DNA of 64,000 bases from Chloroflexi bacterium HGW-Chloroflexi-6 (lineage in GTDB: Bacteria; Chloroflexota; Anaerolineae; Anaerolineales; Villigracilaceae): the NCBI GenBank assembly GCA_002840685.1, contig PHBU01000012.1, forward strand, positions 1 through 64,000. Reading direction: 5' to 3'. The notes below the pieces were generated by a model. The model was not told where the DNA came from and did not search any database. It saw nothing but the letters and a program-made list of their open reading frames with translations. Below, in pieces: positions 16,807-25,917 of the stretch; within the stretch, counting starts at the first letter, position 1, and each line of letters begins with the position of its first letter. The position numbers and the translations under genes are program-made.

Positions 16807-16833
16807 CTCGTTGCAGACATCCCCGCTTTATTT
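16787..16833 (-). terminator. Terminator of the inositol-phosphate synthase gene
   Basis: A 14-bp perfect stem (16791-16804 with 16816-16829, core GCGGGGATGTC) and 11-nt loop, 15 bp after the ino1 stop on the minus strand. The downstream U-tract is imperfect (ATCGATTAAAA), so termination may be partial. Confidence 0.7.
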
Positions 16834-16844
16834 TACAGTTGGTC

Positions 16845-17921
16845 TTACTCGCCCTTGATGAAGGCTTCGGTCATCGCCAGGCAGACATCGTCTTTGAACT
16901 GCTTGGGCGGAGTCTTGAAAAAGTAGGAGGATGGGCCAATGATCGGACCGCTCAACTTGCGGTCGAGGGCGATTTTGGCGCAGCGCACGGCGTCGATGAT
17001 GACTCCTGCGCTGTTGGGGCTGTCCCAGACTTCGAGTTTGGCTTCGAGGTTGAGCGGCACATCACCGAAGGTGGTACCTTCCATGCGGATGTAGCACCAC
17101 TTGCGATCGGTCAGCCAGGGGACATGATCCGAGGGGCCGACGTGAACGTTGTTGGGATCCATTTCGTAGGGGATCATGCTGGTCACGGCGCCGGTCTTTG
17201 AGATTTTTTTGCTTTCGAGACGCTCGCGTTCCAACATGTTAAGAAAGTCGGTGTTGCCGCCGAAGTTGAGTTGGTAGGTGCGGTCGATTTTTACGCCACG
17301 ATCCACGAACAGGCTGGCCAGGACGCGGTGCAGGATGGTCGCGCCAACCTGGCTTTTGATATCGTCGCCAAGAATGGGAAGGCCGGCGTCTTTGAAGCGT
17401 TTGCTCCAATATTCGCTGGATGAGATGAAAACCGGGATGGCGTTAACGAAAGCGCAGCCCGCTTCGATGATTTGCTCAACATACCATTTGGTCGCCATTT
17501 CAGAGCCGACCGGCAGGTATGAAACGACCACGTCGGTTTTGGTGTCTTTGAGCAGTTTGACGATGTCGGCTGTGGGGCCGGGGGCCTTGGTGATGACCTG
17601 GGACAGGTATTTGCCGAGGCCGTCGTGGGTCATGCCGCGCACGACCGGAACGTTCAGGTTGGGTACATCGGTGAATTTGACGGTGTTGTTCGGCTCGGCG
17701 AAGATGGCTTCGCTCAGGTCTTTGCCGACCTTGGTGGCGTTGATATCGATACCAAGCGTGAATTCAATATCTCGAATGTGGTACCCGCCCAGGTTGACGT
17801 GCATCAGCCCCGGCACACTGGCGTTGTCAGGCGTGTTTTTGTAGTATTCGACACCCTGAATGAGCGACGAGGCGCAGTTCCCTACGCCAATGATCGCCAC
17901 ACGAACTTTTTTGTTGCTCAT
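16845..17921 (-). CDS. ino1: Myo-inositol-1-phosphate synthase
   Basis: A 358-residue NAD-dependent lyase/isomerase that converts glucose 6-phosphate to 1L-myo-inositol 1-phosphate, the committed step to inositol lipids or solutes. The Rossmann segment [16 protein letters not shown] is at the N-terminus; the central [31 protein letters not shown] region is the catalytic domain signature (shown as landmark: [11 protein letters not shown]). Length fits the short actinobacterial/archaeal type. An AAGGAG site precedes the ATG. Upstream, 17922-18164 (243 bp) contains no gene; its left part should hold this gene's promoter, but none stands out. Confidence 0.95.
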   Translation of the reverse strand: MSNKKVRVAIIGVGNCASSLIQGVEYYKNTPDNASVPGLMHVNLGGYHIRDIEFTLGIDINATKVGKDLSEAIFAEPNNTVKFTDVPNLNVPVVRGMTHDGLGKYLSQVITKAPGPTADIVKLLKDTKTDVVVSYLPVGSEMATKWYVEQIIEAGCAFVNAIPVFISSSEYWSKRFKDAGLPILGDDIKSQVGATILHRVLASLFVDRGVKIDRTYQLNFGGNTDFLNMLERERLESKKISKTGAVTSMIPYEMDPNNVHVGPSDHVPWLTDRKWCYIRMEGTTFGDVPLNLEAKLEVWDSPNSAGVIIDAVRCAKIALDRKLSGPIIGPSSYFFKTPPKQFKDDVCLAMTEAFIKGE

Positions 17922-18118
17922 ACTGGTCTCCTTGCTAAGTTTTGAAGAGTCCGCCCCTGCGATGAGGGATTTCAGGGACGCGAAATTAATGATGATGTGT
18001 TTGGATGCAAGCCCTGATCAAATCGGAGAATTGGCCTGACCTCAGACCCGATCTGGAGTAAAACAGTTGCGGGTATTTGATTGCCGCCTGGCTGTGTCCG
18101 AATTTTACTGAAAGGCAG

Positions 18119-18124
18119 TATAAT
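18119..18124 (+). promoter_or_regulatory. -10 box upstream of the GAF kinase operon
   Basis: TATAAT lies 40 nt before the chosen start of the kinase gene. No convincing -35 was found at 15-19 nt upstream. Confidence 0.4.
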
Positions 18125-18164
18125 CTTATTATCTCATGAAGGCAAACAGGTAACACTGATTCTT

Positions 18165-19451
18165 ATGGCAAATCCAGGGTCTCAGAGAGATATTGACAGT
18201 TACCCAGCCAGTCAGGCCGACTGGCTGCTTGAGATTGGCCGGATGCTAACCAGTGAAGTCGAGATGGAAAGCCTGCTTGAAATGGTTTCCAGGGCGATGA
18301 GCGAACTTACCTGTTCTGAGTCGGCTTCGATTTTCCTGTATGATGACGAGGCCCACGCACTGCGTTTTGTTTTCTCATCAGATGCGAGCCATCATCTGGC
18401 TCAGGATATCGTTATTCCGATCAACGACAGCGTGGCAGGGGCGGCTTTTGCGGAAAACCGGATCGTTGCGATCAAAGACGCATCCAAGTTCCCCCGGCAT
18501 TTTAAGCGGATCGACCAGGAAACAAAGGTCACAACCCGTTCCATTCTGGCGGCGCCAATTACTTATCGTGGGCAGGTTCTGGGGGTTTTGGAAACCATCA
18601 ATAAACGTGATGGAGTTGATTATAACGGCGATGATGTCACAATTCTAGAGACTTTGGCTTCTTTGCTGGCGCTTTCTTTTGAAAATACCAGCCTGGAAGG
18701 GATCATCGGGAAAATAAAAGAAGAGGCTTCGCGCCTCGACAAGATGAAAACTGATTTTATTGCGATTACATCGCATGAATTACGCACCCCTCTGGGCTTG
18801 ATCATTGGTCATTCGACATTTTTGCGTGAAATCATCAATGATGAATTCCACGATCAAATGGATACCATCATCCGCAATGCGATGAGGTTGAAAGAGATCA
18901 TTGAGAGCATGACCAGCGTCGACAACGCCCAGGCGGGAACGGCCGTGGTTCGTTCGCACAATGTTTCGATGCGAAAGATCCTTGAAGGAATCGTTGAAAC
19001 TTTGCAACTCGAAGCCAAACAAAAAAAGATCAGCCTGCGTGCCGAATTGGGCAATAGCGACCTGATGCTCGAAGGGGATGCCGAAAAGATCGGGATCGCC
19101 ATTTTAAACATCGGTAGGAATGCTGTCATGTTTACCAATGAGGGCGGGCATGTTCTGATCGCGGCCAGGCAAGAAGCGGGTCATATCAAAATTTCGGTCA
19201 GAGATGATGGCATTGGTATTCCCGCCAAAGATGTGCCGCATGTCTTTGAGCGTTTTTACCAGGTTGAATCGCATCTGACCCGCAAACAAGGTGGCATGGG
19301 GCTGGGGCTTTCTGTTGCGAAAATGATGATCGAAATGCACGGCGGGAAAATTGTCGTTGAGAGCGTTCCGGGCAAAGGCAGCAACTTTACCATCACCCTG
19401 CCGGTCGATTCGGCGCGGGCTGAATCTGACTCGAAAGTTTTCATTACCTGA
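18165..19451 (+). CDS. GAF-domain sensor histidine kinase
   Basis: A 428-residue soluble histidine kinase. A GAF domain covers about residues 35-180 (LTCSESASIFLYDDEAHALR to ILETLASLLALSFEN). A linker helix leads to HisKA with an intact H box FIAITSHELRTPLGL, and the HATPase_c domain has N box ILNIGRNAVMFTN, G1 VRDDGIGIP and G2 GGMGLGLSVAKMM. It senses a small cytosolic ligand and phosphorylates an unidentified regulator. No regulator gene is adjacent. The start is uncertain: ATG 18165 is favoured over an in-frame start at 18081. Its stop TGA overlaps the PfkB ATG by one base. Confidence 0.88.
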   Translation: MANPGSQRDIDSYPASQADWLLEIGRMLTSEVEMESLLEMVSRAMSELTCSESASIFLYDDEAHALRFVFSSDASHHLAQDIVIPINDSVAGAAFAENRIVAIKDASKFPRHFKRIDQETKVTTRSILAAPITYRGQVLGVLETINKRDGVDYNGDDVTILETLASLLALSFENTSLEGIIGKIKEEASRLDKMKTDFIAITSHELRTPLGLIIGHSTFLREIINDEFHDQMDTIIRNAMRLKEIIESMTSVDNAQAGTAVVRSHNVSMRKILEGIVETLQLEAKQKKISLRAELGNSDLMLEGDAEKIGIAILNIGRNAVMFTNEGGHVLIAARQEAGHIKISVRDDGIGIPAKDVPHVFERFYQVESHLTRKQGGMGLGLSVAKMMIEMHGGKIVVESVPGKGSNFTITLPVDSARAESDSKVFIT

Positions 19452-20476
19452 TGCCCGCTTATCGCCCGCTTGTCATTGCCGGCCAATTGCGCCGCCAATA
19501 TCTTCTGCCGCCCGATGGCCGTCCATTGGTGGATGCGCCGGGCGGTAATCTGTTATATGCCACGGCCGGGGCGCATCTCTGGAACCAAACAGAAGAGGAT
19601 ACCATCGGCATGCTGGCGCGGGTGGGGGAAGATTACCCGCAAGAGTGGCTCAGGAACTTTAAAAAAACAGGCTTTGACACCCAGGGTATCAAGATTCTGC
19701 CCGAAAGCCTCGATTTACGCTCTTTCCTGGTGTATACCGATCTGAATACTGCCCAATCAGCCAACCCGGTCTCGCACTTTGCCCGCCTGGGGCTGACCTT
19801 TCCAAAATCTCTGCTGGGTTATCACCCCCCCGAACAAACCCAGGACAGCCGCGCGCGCCAGAACCAGGATTCGCCCCGTTTGCTCGACATCCCCGAAACT
19901 TATCGACAGCCGCGCGCCGTTCATCTTTGTCCGCTCGATTTTGCCACCCACATGCAGTTTTCCTCCGCTTTTCGCCAGTTTGGCACAAACATCATTACCA
20001 TCGACCCCAACCCCGGATACATGAATGGTAATTTCTTGCTTGACCTGCGCTCCCTTTTGCAGGGTATTACGGCTTTCCTGCCCTCAGAAGATGAAGTCCG
20101 GGCCTTGTTTTGGGGGCGCACCAATGATCTGTGGGAGATGGCGGCCATTCTGGGCAGCTTTGGCTGTCAGAGCGTGGTTATCAAGCGCGGCGGACATGGC
20201 CAGTACCTTTACAATACCGAAACAGGCCGCCGCTGGGAAATACCAGCCTACCCCACCCAGCCGGTTGACCTGACCGGCGCCGGTGATGCCTTTTGCGGTG
20301 GATTCCTGGCCAGTTATGCTCAAACACTTGACCCCCTGCAGGCCACCCTGTCTGGCAACATCGCTGCCTCGTTGAACATTGAAGGCTCCGGCCCGTTTTA
20401 TGCTTTCGATGCCATGCCGGGCCTGGCCCAGGCGCGCGTGCTCTCGTTATCGGATATCGTCAAAGAAATCACATGA
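19451..20476 (+). CDS. PfkB family carbohydrate kinase
   Basis: A 341-residue ribokinase-like sugar/nucleoside kinase. The C-terminal PfkB signature DLTGAGDAFCGGFLASY carries the anion hole and catalytic Asp, and VVIKRGGHGQYLYN is the preceding ATP-site strand. The N-terminal part (GGNLLYATAGAHLW) keeps the substrate-site GG but is otherwise divergent, so the sugar cannot be assigned. It is translationally coupled on both sides: TGATG with the kinase upstream and ATGA with the M20 peptidase downstream. Confidence 0.85.
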   Translation: MPAYRPLVIAGQLRRQYLLPPDGRPLVDAPGGNLLYATAGAHLWNQTEEDTIGMLARVGEDYPQEWLRNFKKTGFDTQGIKILPESLDLRSFLVYTDLNTAQSANPVSHFARLGLTFPKSLLGYHPPEQTQDSRARQNQDSPRLLDIPETYRQPRAVHLCPLDFATHMQFSSAFRQFGTNIITIDPNPGYMNGNFLLDLRSLLQGITAFLPSEDEVRALFWGRTNDLWEMAAILGSFGCQSVVIKRGGHGQYLYNTETGRRWEIPAYPTQPVDLTGAGDAFCGGFLASYAQTLDPLQATLSGNIAASLNIEGSGPFYAFDAMPGLAQARVLSLSDIVKEIT

Positions 20477-21561
20477 AAGACTTCCTCGCCAATCTCGCTG
20501 TTCAGATCCAACAAGTGCCTGCGCCCACTTTCGATGAAAAAAAGCGCGCCGAATTCATGCTGGAAATGTTCCGCCAAAATGGCCTTTCGCGACTGGAGAT
20601 CGATCCCGTTGGAAATGTCCTGGCCTGCCTGCCCGGCACAGGAGCGGACTCACCGTTGCTTGTCTCGGCCCATCTCGATACTGTTTTCCCTGCTGAGACC
20701 GACCTCGCCATTCGGCGTGAACCGGGCCGCATCTACGGCCCCGGCATCGGCGATAACTCAACCGGTCTGGCCGGGCTGATCGGCCTGGTCACCATGCTCA
20801 AGGACGAAAACATCAGCCTGCCCGGCGATCTGTGGCTGGTGGCAAACACCTGTGAAGAAGGCCTGGGCGACTTGAAAGGCATGAAAGCCATTTGCGAGCG
20901 TTTCGGAGATAGCCCACTCCTTTATCTTGTTTTGGAGGGGATGGCCCTCGGCCACATCTACCACCGTGCCATCGGCGTGCGCCGCTATAAGATCACCTGC
21001 CATACCCGCGGCGGCCACTCGTGGACGGATTATGGCAATCCATCAGCCATTCATGAGTTGGCGCGCCTGGTGACAGCCCTGGATGCGCTGAAACTTCCGG
21101 ACAGCCCGCGCACCACGCTCAACATCGGGCGCATTGCGGGGGGAACCTCCATCAACACCCTGGCTCCCGAAGCCTGGCTCGAACTGGATCTGCGCTCTGA
21201 GAACGAATCCACGTTGCAGGATTTGATCCGACTCGTTGAAAGATTGGTTGAAAACAGCAACCGGCCCGGAGTCTGGTTCGAACTGCAAGTTATCGGCCAG
21301 CGACCCGCCGGCGAACTGGATCGGAATCATCCGCTGGTGCGCCATGCAAAAAACAGCATCAGCGCTCAGGGCATCGAACCCAGGCTAACGCTTGGCTCGA
21401 CTGATGCCAACATTCCGCTTAGCCGGGGTTACCCGTCCCTGGTGCTGGGGTTGACCACCGGTGGTGGCGCGCACACCCGCGATGAATACATCGAAACTGA
21501 ACCGCTCGAACAGGGCGCGCAGCACCTTTTTAGCTTTGTGTGCGGGGCCTGGAAAGCCTGA
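20473..21561 (+). CDS. M20 family metallopeptidase
   Basis: A 362-residue dinuclear zinc peptidase/deacylase of the M20 family (PepT / ArgE / CPG2 type), cytosolic. Metal-site residues seen: His in VSAHLDTVFP, Asp in GPGIGDNSTGL, the catalytic Glu pair in NTCEEGLGD, and a late His in GGGAHTRDEYIE. The dimerisation domain lies about 175-285 (YKITCHTRGGHSWTDYGNPS). Probable substrate is a short peptide or N-acyl amino acid. The 4-bp overlap with the PfkB gene and proximity to an aspartate:alanine-type transporter suggest one pathway. Confidence 0.88.
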   Translation: MKDFLANLAVQIQQVPAPTFDEKKRAEFMLEMFRQNGLSRLEIDPVGNVLACLPGTGADSPLLVSAHLDTVFPAETDLAIRREPGRIYGPGIGDNSTGLAGLIGLVTMLKDENISLPGDLWLVANTCEEGLGDLKGMKAICERFGDSPLLYLVLEGMALGHIYHRAIGVRRYKITCHTRGGHSWTDYGNPSAIHELARLVTALDALKLPDSPRTTLNIGRIAGGTSINTLAPEAWLELDLRSENESTLQDLIRLVERLVENSNRPGVWFELQVIGQRPAGELDRNHPLVRHAKNSISAQGIEPRLTLGSTDANIPLSRGYPSLVLGLTTGGGAHTRDEYIETEPLEQGAQHLFSFVCGAWKA

Positions 21562-21563
21562 AA

Positions 21564-21638
21564 ATGGATTATGAACAACCGCTCTTGGATGGAATTTTGA
21601 ATGTTGAAGGATTTACCACTGGAGAAGCTCGCGCATGA
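21564..21638 (+). CDS. Possible 24-residue coupling ORF
   Basis: A short open frame starting ATG 21564 (MDYEQPLLDGILNVEGFTTG then EARA) sits exactly between the M20 stop (21561) and the transporter start, and its TGA overlaps the transporter ATG at 21635. It could be a translated leader peptide for coupling, or chance. No conserved motif seen and no own Shine-Dalgarno; the GGAG at 21621 serves the transporter. Confidence 0.2.
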   Translation: MDYEQPLLDGILNVEGFTTGEARA

Positions 21639-23254
21639 ATCCGTTTGCTGAAGAGATGTTCATCCTGTTTGCCATCCTGGCTCTGGGGGCCTGGATCGGG
21701 CACTGGTCGTGGCGCGGACTTTCACTCGGTTCGGCAGGCGTGCTCTTTGCCGGGCTGGTCTTCGGCCATTTTGGCAAAAGCATTCCCAAAGAGATCATGG
21801 ATTTTGGCCTGCTGCTCTTCGTTTACGCGGTTGGGCTGGCAGCCGGGCCAAGTTTCTTCCGCACGTTCCGGCGGCGCGGTATTCAATTTGTTGTGATCGC
21901 CCTGGTGATCGCCGGGACCGGGGCGCTTGTCACGATTTCGCTGGCCTCCCTGCTCGACCTGCCCCCGGCCCTGGCGGTGGGCATCTATACCGGCGCGATG
22001 ACCTGTACCCCGGCTCTGGCAGGGGCACTCGATGTTTTGCGCCGGGTTTTGCCCGAAAGCGCGGCCCTGGCCTCGGTCGGTTATGGAGTGGCTTATCCGT
22101 TCAGCATGATCGGGATTGTGCTCCTGACCCAATTCCTGCCGCGCCTGCTCAATCGTCCGGTCAAGGCCGAAGAAAGCGATTGGCATCTTGAGAAATCCAT
22201 CGAAAATCCCGAACTTCTCGCGCGCCAATTCCGTGTGACCAACCCGAACTGCGACCAGCGCACCATCGCCGAGGTCAACCCGCGCCGCATGGCGCAGGTC
22301 AATCTTTCGCGCATCAAACATGATGGCCAGGTTCTGATCGCCACTCCCGAAACGACCCTGCACCTGGGAGACATTGTCATGGCGGTTGGCATCCCAGCCG
22401 AGTTGGACAAATTGACCCTGGTTCTGGGCGAAGAAACCAGCGAACGCATGGATTTGAACGCCAATGTCTTGAGCATGGATGTCGAAGTCATGGAAGAAGC
22501 CCTGACCGGCATGACCCTCGGCCAGATGCGCCTGTGGGAACAGTACAACGTTGTCATCACCCGTATCCGTCGCCAGGGTATAGAAGTCGTCCCGCATCGC
22601 AACGTCAGCCTGGAGCGCGGCGACGGCATCCGTTTGGTGGGTGAGAAAACCGCTGTTGAAGCCTTTATCCGCCGGGCGCAAGGCTCCCCACGCAAAGCCG
22701 GTGAAACCAGCATGATCGCTTACCTGGTCGGTCTTTTGCTGGGCGTGCTGGTTGGCCTGGTTCCCATCCCGCTTGGCGAAGGGCTGAGCGTCAAACTTGG
22801 CATGGCCGGTGGAGTTTTCATTGTCAGCCTGCTGATCGGCCATTTCGGCAAAATCGGCCCGTTTTCGATCTATGTGCCGCCGGCTGCCAAAAACCTGACC
22901 CGCGAACTGGGGCTGATGCTTTTCCTGGCCGGTGCTGGGACAAATGCCGGGGCGCACCTGCTGGATGTTTTGCAGGACCAGGGCTGGATCCTGCTCCTGG
23001 TCGGGGCCGCCGTGACCTCGCTCTCCGCCCTGGCCGGCCTCGCCGTTATGGTCAAAGGCTACAAGCTGAATTTGCTTTCCGCGATGGGGGCTTTGACCGC
23101 CTCGATGACCAATCCGCCAGCCCTGGCGGCCGCCAACGCCCAGAGCGAAACCGATTTACCGGCCCTATCTTACGCCAGTACCTACCCGGCGGCCCTGATC
23201 TTCAAAATTCTGCTTGCCCAGGTGCTGGTGGAGGTGCTACAATCTTTCTTGTAG
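21635..23254 (+). CDS. AspT/YidE-type transporter with TrkA-C domains
   Basis: A 539-residue inner-membrane protein of the aspartate:alanine exchanger (AAEx) / YidE-YbjL family. Two membrane halves (about 1-175 and 370-539) flank two tandem TrkA_C/RCK_C domains (about 190-285 and 290-370; the latter with EQYNVVITRIRRQGIEVVPH as landmark). The duplicated motifs GHFGKSIPKE and GHFGKIGPF show the internal repeat. Expected to move a small anion such as an amino or dicarboxylic acid. A GGAG site precedes ATG 21635. It is likely co-transcribed with the upstream PfkB and M20 genes. Confidence 0.88.
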   Translation: MNPFAEEMFILFAILALGAWIGHWSWRGLSLGSAGVLFAGLVFGHFGKSIPKEIMDFGLLLFVYAVGLAAGPSFFRTFRRRGIQFVVIALVIAGTGALVTISLASLLDLPPALAVGIYTGAMTCTPALAGALDVLRRVLPESAALASVGYGVAYPFSMIGIVLLTQFLPRLLNRPVKAEESDWHLEKSIENPELLARQFRVTNPNCDQRTIAEVNPRRMAQVNLSRIKHDGQVLIATPETTLHLGDIVMAVGIPAELDKLTLVLGEETSERMDLNANVLSMDVEVMEEALTGMTLGQMRLWEQYNVVITRIRRQGIEVVPHRNVSLERGDGIRLVGEKTAVEAFIRRAQGSPRKAGETSMIAYLVGLLLGVLVGLVPIPLGEGLSVKLGMAGGVFIVSLLIGHFGKIGPFSIYVPPAAKNLTRELGLMLFLAGAGTNAGAHLLDVLQDQGWILLLVGAAVTSLSALAGLAVMVKGYKLNLLSAMGALTASMTNPPALAAANAQSETDLPALSYASTYPAALIFKILLAQVLVEVLQSFL

Positions 23255-23283
23255 TTAAAAATCCCCTAGGATAAATCCAAACC

Positions 23284-24501
23284 ATGACTGACAACATCGA
23301 TGCCACTGTACTGATTGTCGGAGCTGGACCTGCCGGTTCAACTGCCGCTTACTTCCTGGCGCGCGCCGGCGTGGACGTGCTGCTCGTTGACCAGGCTACT
23401 TTTCCACGCGATAAATCCTGTGGCGACAGCATCTGCCCGGGCGCAGTCGAAATCCTCGATAAAATGGGGTTAAGCGATTGGGTCAGCCTGAAAGGCTACG
23501 CCAAAAATATTGGCTACCGCCTGAGTTCCCCAAATGGCAGCGTTGCCAATATCCCTTTTCCCAGCCAGTTTTCCCCTTACCCCAATTACCTGATCCCGCG
23601 CCGCGAGTTTGACCACACCCTGGTCCAGCACGCTGTCGCTGCCGGCGCGCGTTTGCGTGAGGGAGTGCGCCTGACCGGTTTCGAGCGCATCAGCGCAGAT
23701 ACGGTATGCGTCACTGGCGTGGAGGGCAAAACCCCGGTCAGCCTGACCGCCAAACTGGTCATCGCTGCTGACGGCAGTATCTCAGCCTTTACCAGCCGCC
23801 GGGGAATGGTTCCCGGCCCAACCGACGGCTTGGCCCTGCGTCAATATTACGGCAATGTGGCCGGTGAACCGGGCCAGTTTGAACTGCATTGGGATAAATC
23901 AGTCCTGCCTGCTTACGGATTTATCTTTCATATGAATGATGGCATTGCGGTCTTCGGAACCGGCATGTTCCGAAAGGATCAGCAGCGGCTCAAGGCCAAC
24001 ATTCAGGAGCGCCTGACCACATTCATGACCCAAAACGTATATGCCCGCAAAGCGCTCGAGAACGCCCGGCCGATCAGCCCGGTGGCGGGGCACCCCTATC
24101 GAGACGACGCCGAGCTGGTCAAGCCCTACGCCGATAACTTGATGCTGGTCGGCGACGCCGCCGGAACCGGCCACCCGATGACGGGTGAAGGCGTTGGGCC
24201 GGCCATGATCAGCGCTGAAATCGCTGCCCGGTTTGCCATCCAAGCCCTGCAAAACGGGGACGTTTCTGAAATCGGCCTGGTGGGCTATGGGCTGGCCTTC
24301 CACAAACAATTTGACAGCCTGCACAAGATCTCGCAACTGGCTCGCAACGTCCTGACCTTCCCCTGGATGGTGGACCGCACCATTCAGCGCTGCGCCAAAG
24401 ACCCAATTTTCGGGGCGGCGATGGCTGGCATCCTGGCCGGGGTTGTCTCTCCAGGAGAAATGTTAAAACCCGGCATGGCGCTGCGCCTTTTGGCCGGGTA
24501 A
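23284..24501 (+). CDS. Geranylgeranyl reductase-like FAD oxidoreductase
   Basis: A 405-residue flavoprotein of the geranylgeranyl reductase family. FAD-binding motif VGAGPAGSTAAYFLA near residue 12-26, the family segment FPRDKSCGDSICPGA (Cys in the active-site loop), and the second FAD motif GDAAGTGHPMTGEGVGPAM near 290-308. Such enzymes saturate isoprenoid chains of lipids or quinones at the membrane face. The real isoprenoid substrate is not known, and a halogenase-like monooxygenase is a less likely alternative. It lies 29 bp after the transporter gene on the same strand and convergent to der. Confidence 0.85.
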   Translation: MTDNIDATVLIVGAGPAGSTAAYFLARAGVDVLLVDQATFPRDKSCGDSICPGAVEILDKMGLSDWVSLKGYAKNIGYRLSSPNGSVANIPFPSQFSPYPNYLIPRREFDHTLVQHAVAAGARLREGVRLTGFERISADTVCVTGVEGKTPVSLTAKLVIAADGSISAFTSRRGMVPGPTDGLALRQYYGNVAGEPGQFELHWDKSVLPAYGFIFHMNDGIAVFGTGMFRKDQQRLKANIQERLTTFMTQNVYARKALENARPISPVAGHPYRDDAELVKPYADNLMLVGDAAGTGHPMTGEGVGPAMISAEIAARFAIQALQNGDVSEIGLVGYGLAFHKQFDSLHKISQLARNVLTFPWMVDRTIQRCAKDPIFGAAMAGILAGVVSPGEMLKPGMALRLLAG

Positions 24502-24534
24502 TTTTGTTGCGGTTAAGGATGGTTACAAACTGAA

Positions 24535-25905
24535 TTAATCGTCTTCGTGACGTGACTTTGCGATCACTCGAATTGGCGTGCCCAGGAAACCGTATTCTTC
24601 ACGAATACGGTTTTCGATAAATCGGGCGTAGGTGAAGTGCATGAGTGAGGGGTCATTGACGAATAACAGGAAAGTCGGCGGGTCTGAACGAACCTGGGTG
24701 GCGTAGTAGATCTTAAGCTGCCGTCCGGCCTGGCTGGGCGCGGGATGAACATCCTGCGCTTTTTGCAAAATATTGTTCAGTTTGGATGTGGCCAGGCGCG
24801 CCAGTCGTTCTTCTTGTACTTGCAGTGCCAATGGCATAACCTGGTCGACACGCTGGCCGGTCTTGGCCGAAATAAACAGCAGGGGCACGTAATCCATAAA
24901 GTTCAGTTGCTGGCGGATCTGGCGGGTGAAGGTTTCCATCGTATAGTTGTCTTTTTCGATGGCATCCCATTTGTTGACCAGCACCACGCAAGATTTCCAC
25001 TCTTCGAGAATATACCCGGCGATGTGAGCATCTTGGGCGGTGATGCCCGTTTCGGCATCGATCATCAACAGGGCGACATCAGCCCGTTCGATGGCTTTAA
25101 ACGAGCGCACAACAGAGAATCTCTCCACACCGGGGTCGATCCGTCCGCGGCGGCGAATGCCAGCCGTGTCGATCAACGTGACAGCCAGGCCTTCGTACTC
25201 AAACTTTGAGTCGATGGCGTCGCGGGTTGTCCCGGCGATCGGGCTGACAATCGCGCGTTCCCTGCCGAGCAGGCGGTTGAGCAGCGACGATTTGCCGGCG
25301 TTGGGCTTGCCGACGATCGCAATCTTGACCGAGTCATCATCTTCCGGCTCTTCCTGCGGCGGGAAAGCTTTGACAATGACATCGAGCAGATCGCCCGTGT
25401 CGGTGCCGTGAATGGCTGAAATGGCATAAGGATCACTTAATCCCAGCTCATAAAATTCGGCGGCCTGGGCGCGGCGCGATACCGACTCGCATTTATTGAC
25501 CGCCACAAAAACAGGCGGATAACTTTGATCGCCCACTTTTTTCTGCGAGCGGCGCAGCAGGTCTGCCACTTCTTTGTCGGCAGCGGTGACACCGGTTTCC
25601 CCATCCACCATCAGGATGATAACGTCGGCATCCTCGATGGCAACCTGGGCCTGGGTGCGAATTTCTTCGATAAAATCAGCCGAGCCGATCGAAAGCGGAG
25701 TTTTGCCCCCGTGGGTGGGATCGAGGCCGCCGGTATCGATGACAGTAAAAGTGATTCCATTCCAATCGGCATCGGCAAAAATACGGTCACGGGTGGTGCC
25801 GGGGGTGTCATCAACAATGGCCAGGCGTTCACCCACCAGGCGATTGAAAAATGTGCTCTTGCCCACATTCGGGCGCCCAACCAGGGCTACTACAGGTTTC
25901 GTCAT
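24535..25905 (-). CDS. der: Ribosome-assembly GTPase Der (EngA)
   Basis: A 456-residue double Era-like GTPase needed for 50S subunit assembly. The first G domain starts VALVGRPNVGKSTFFN with DTGG (G3) and NKCE (G4); the second has IAIVGKPNAGKSSLLN, DTAGI and NKWD. A C-terminal KH-like domain follows (about 360-456, KIYYATQVRSDPPTFLLFVN). Length is normal. It is the third gene of an operon, 12 bp after cdaR. Its linkage to the c-di-AMP genes joins ribosome maturation with second-messenger synthesis. Confidence 0.97.
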   Translation of the reverse strand: MTKPVVALVGRPNVGKSTFFNRLVGERLAIVDDTPGTTRDRIFADADWNGITFTVIDTGGLDPTHGGKTPLSIGSADFIEEIRTQAQVAIEDADVIILMVDGETGVTAADKEVADLLRRSQKKVGDQSYPPVFVAVNKCESVSRRAQAAEFYELGLSDPYAISAIHGTDTGDLLDVIVKAFPPQEEPEDDDSVKIAIVGKPNAGKSSLLNRLLGRERAIVSPIAGTTRDAIDSKFEYEGLAVTLIDTAGIRRRGRIDPGVERFSVVRSFKAIERADVALLMIDAETGITAQDAHIAGYILEEWKSCVVLVNKWDAIEKDNYTMETFTRQIRQQLNFMDYVPLLFISAKTGQRVDQVMPLALQVQEERLARLATSKLNNILQKAQDVHPAPSQAGRQLKIYYATQVRSDPPTFLLFVNDPSLMHFTYARFIENRIREEYGFLGTPIRVIAKSRHEDD

Positions 25906-25917
25906 TTGTTTACTCTT

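Noticed and set aside
21722..22957. 411-codon minus-strand open frame
   Set aside because: Antisense to the AspT-type transporter; rich in His/Gln/Asp as expected for the complement of hydrophobic codons, with no domain.
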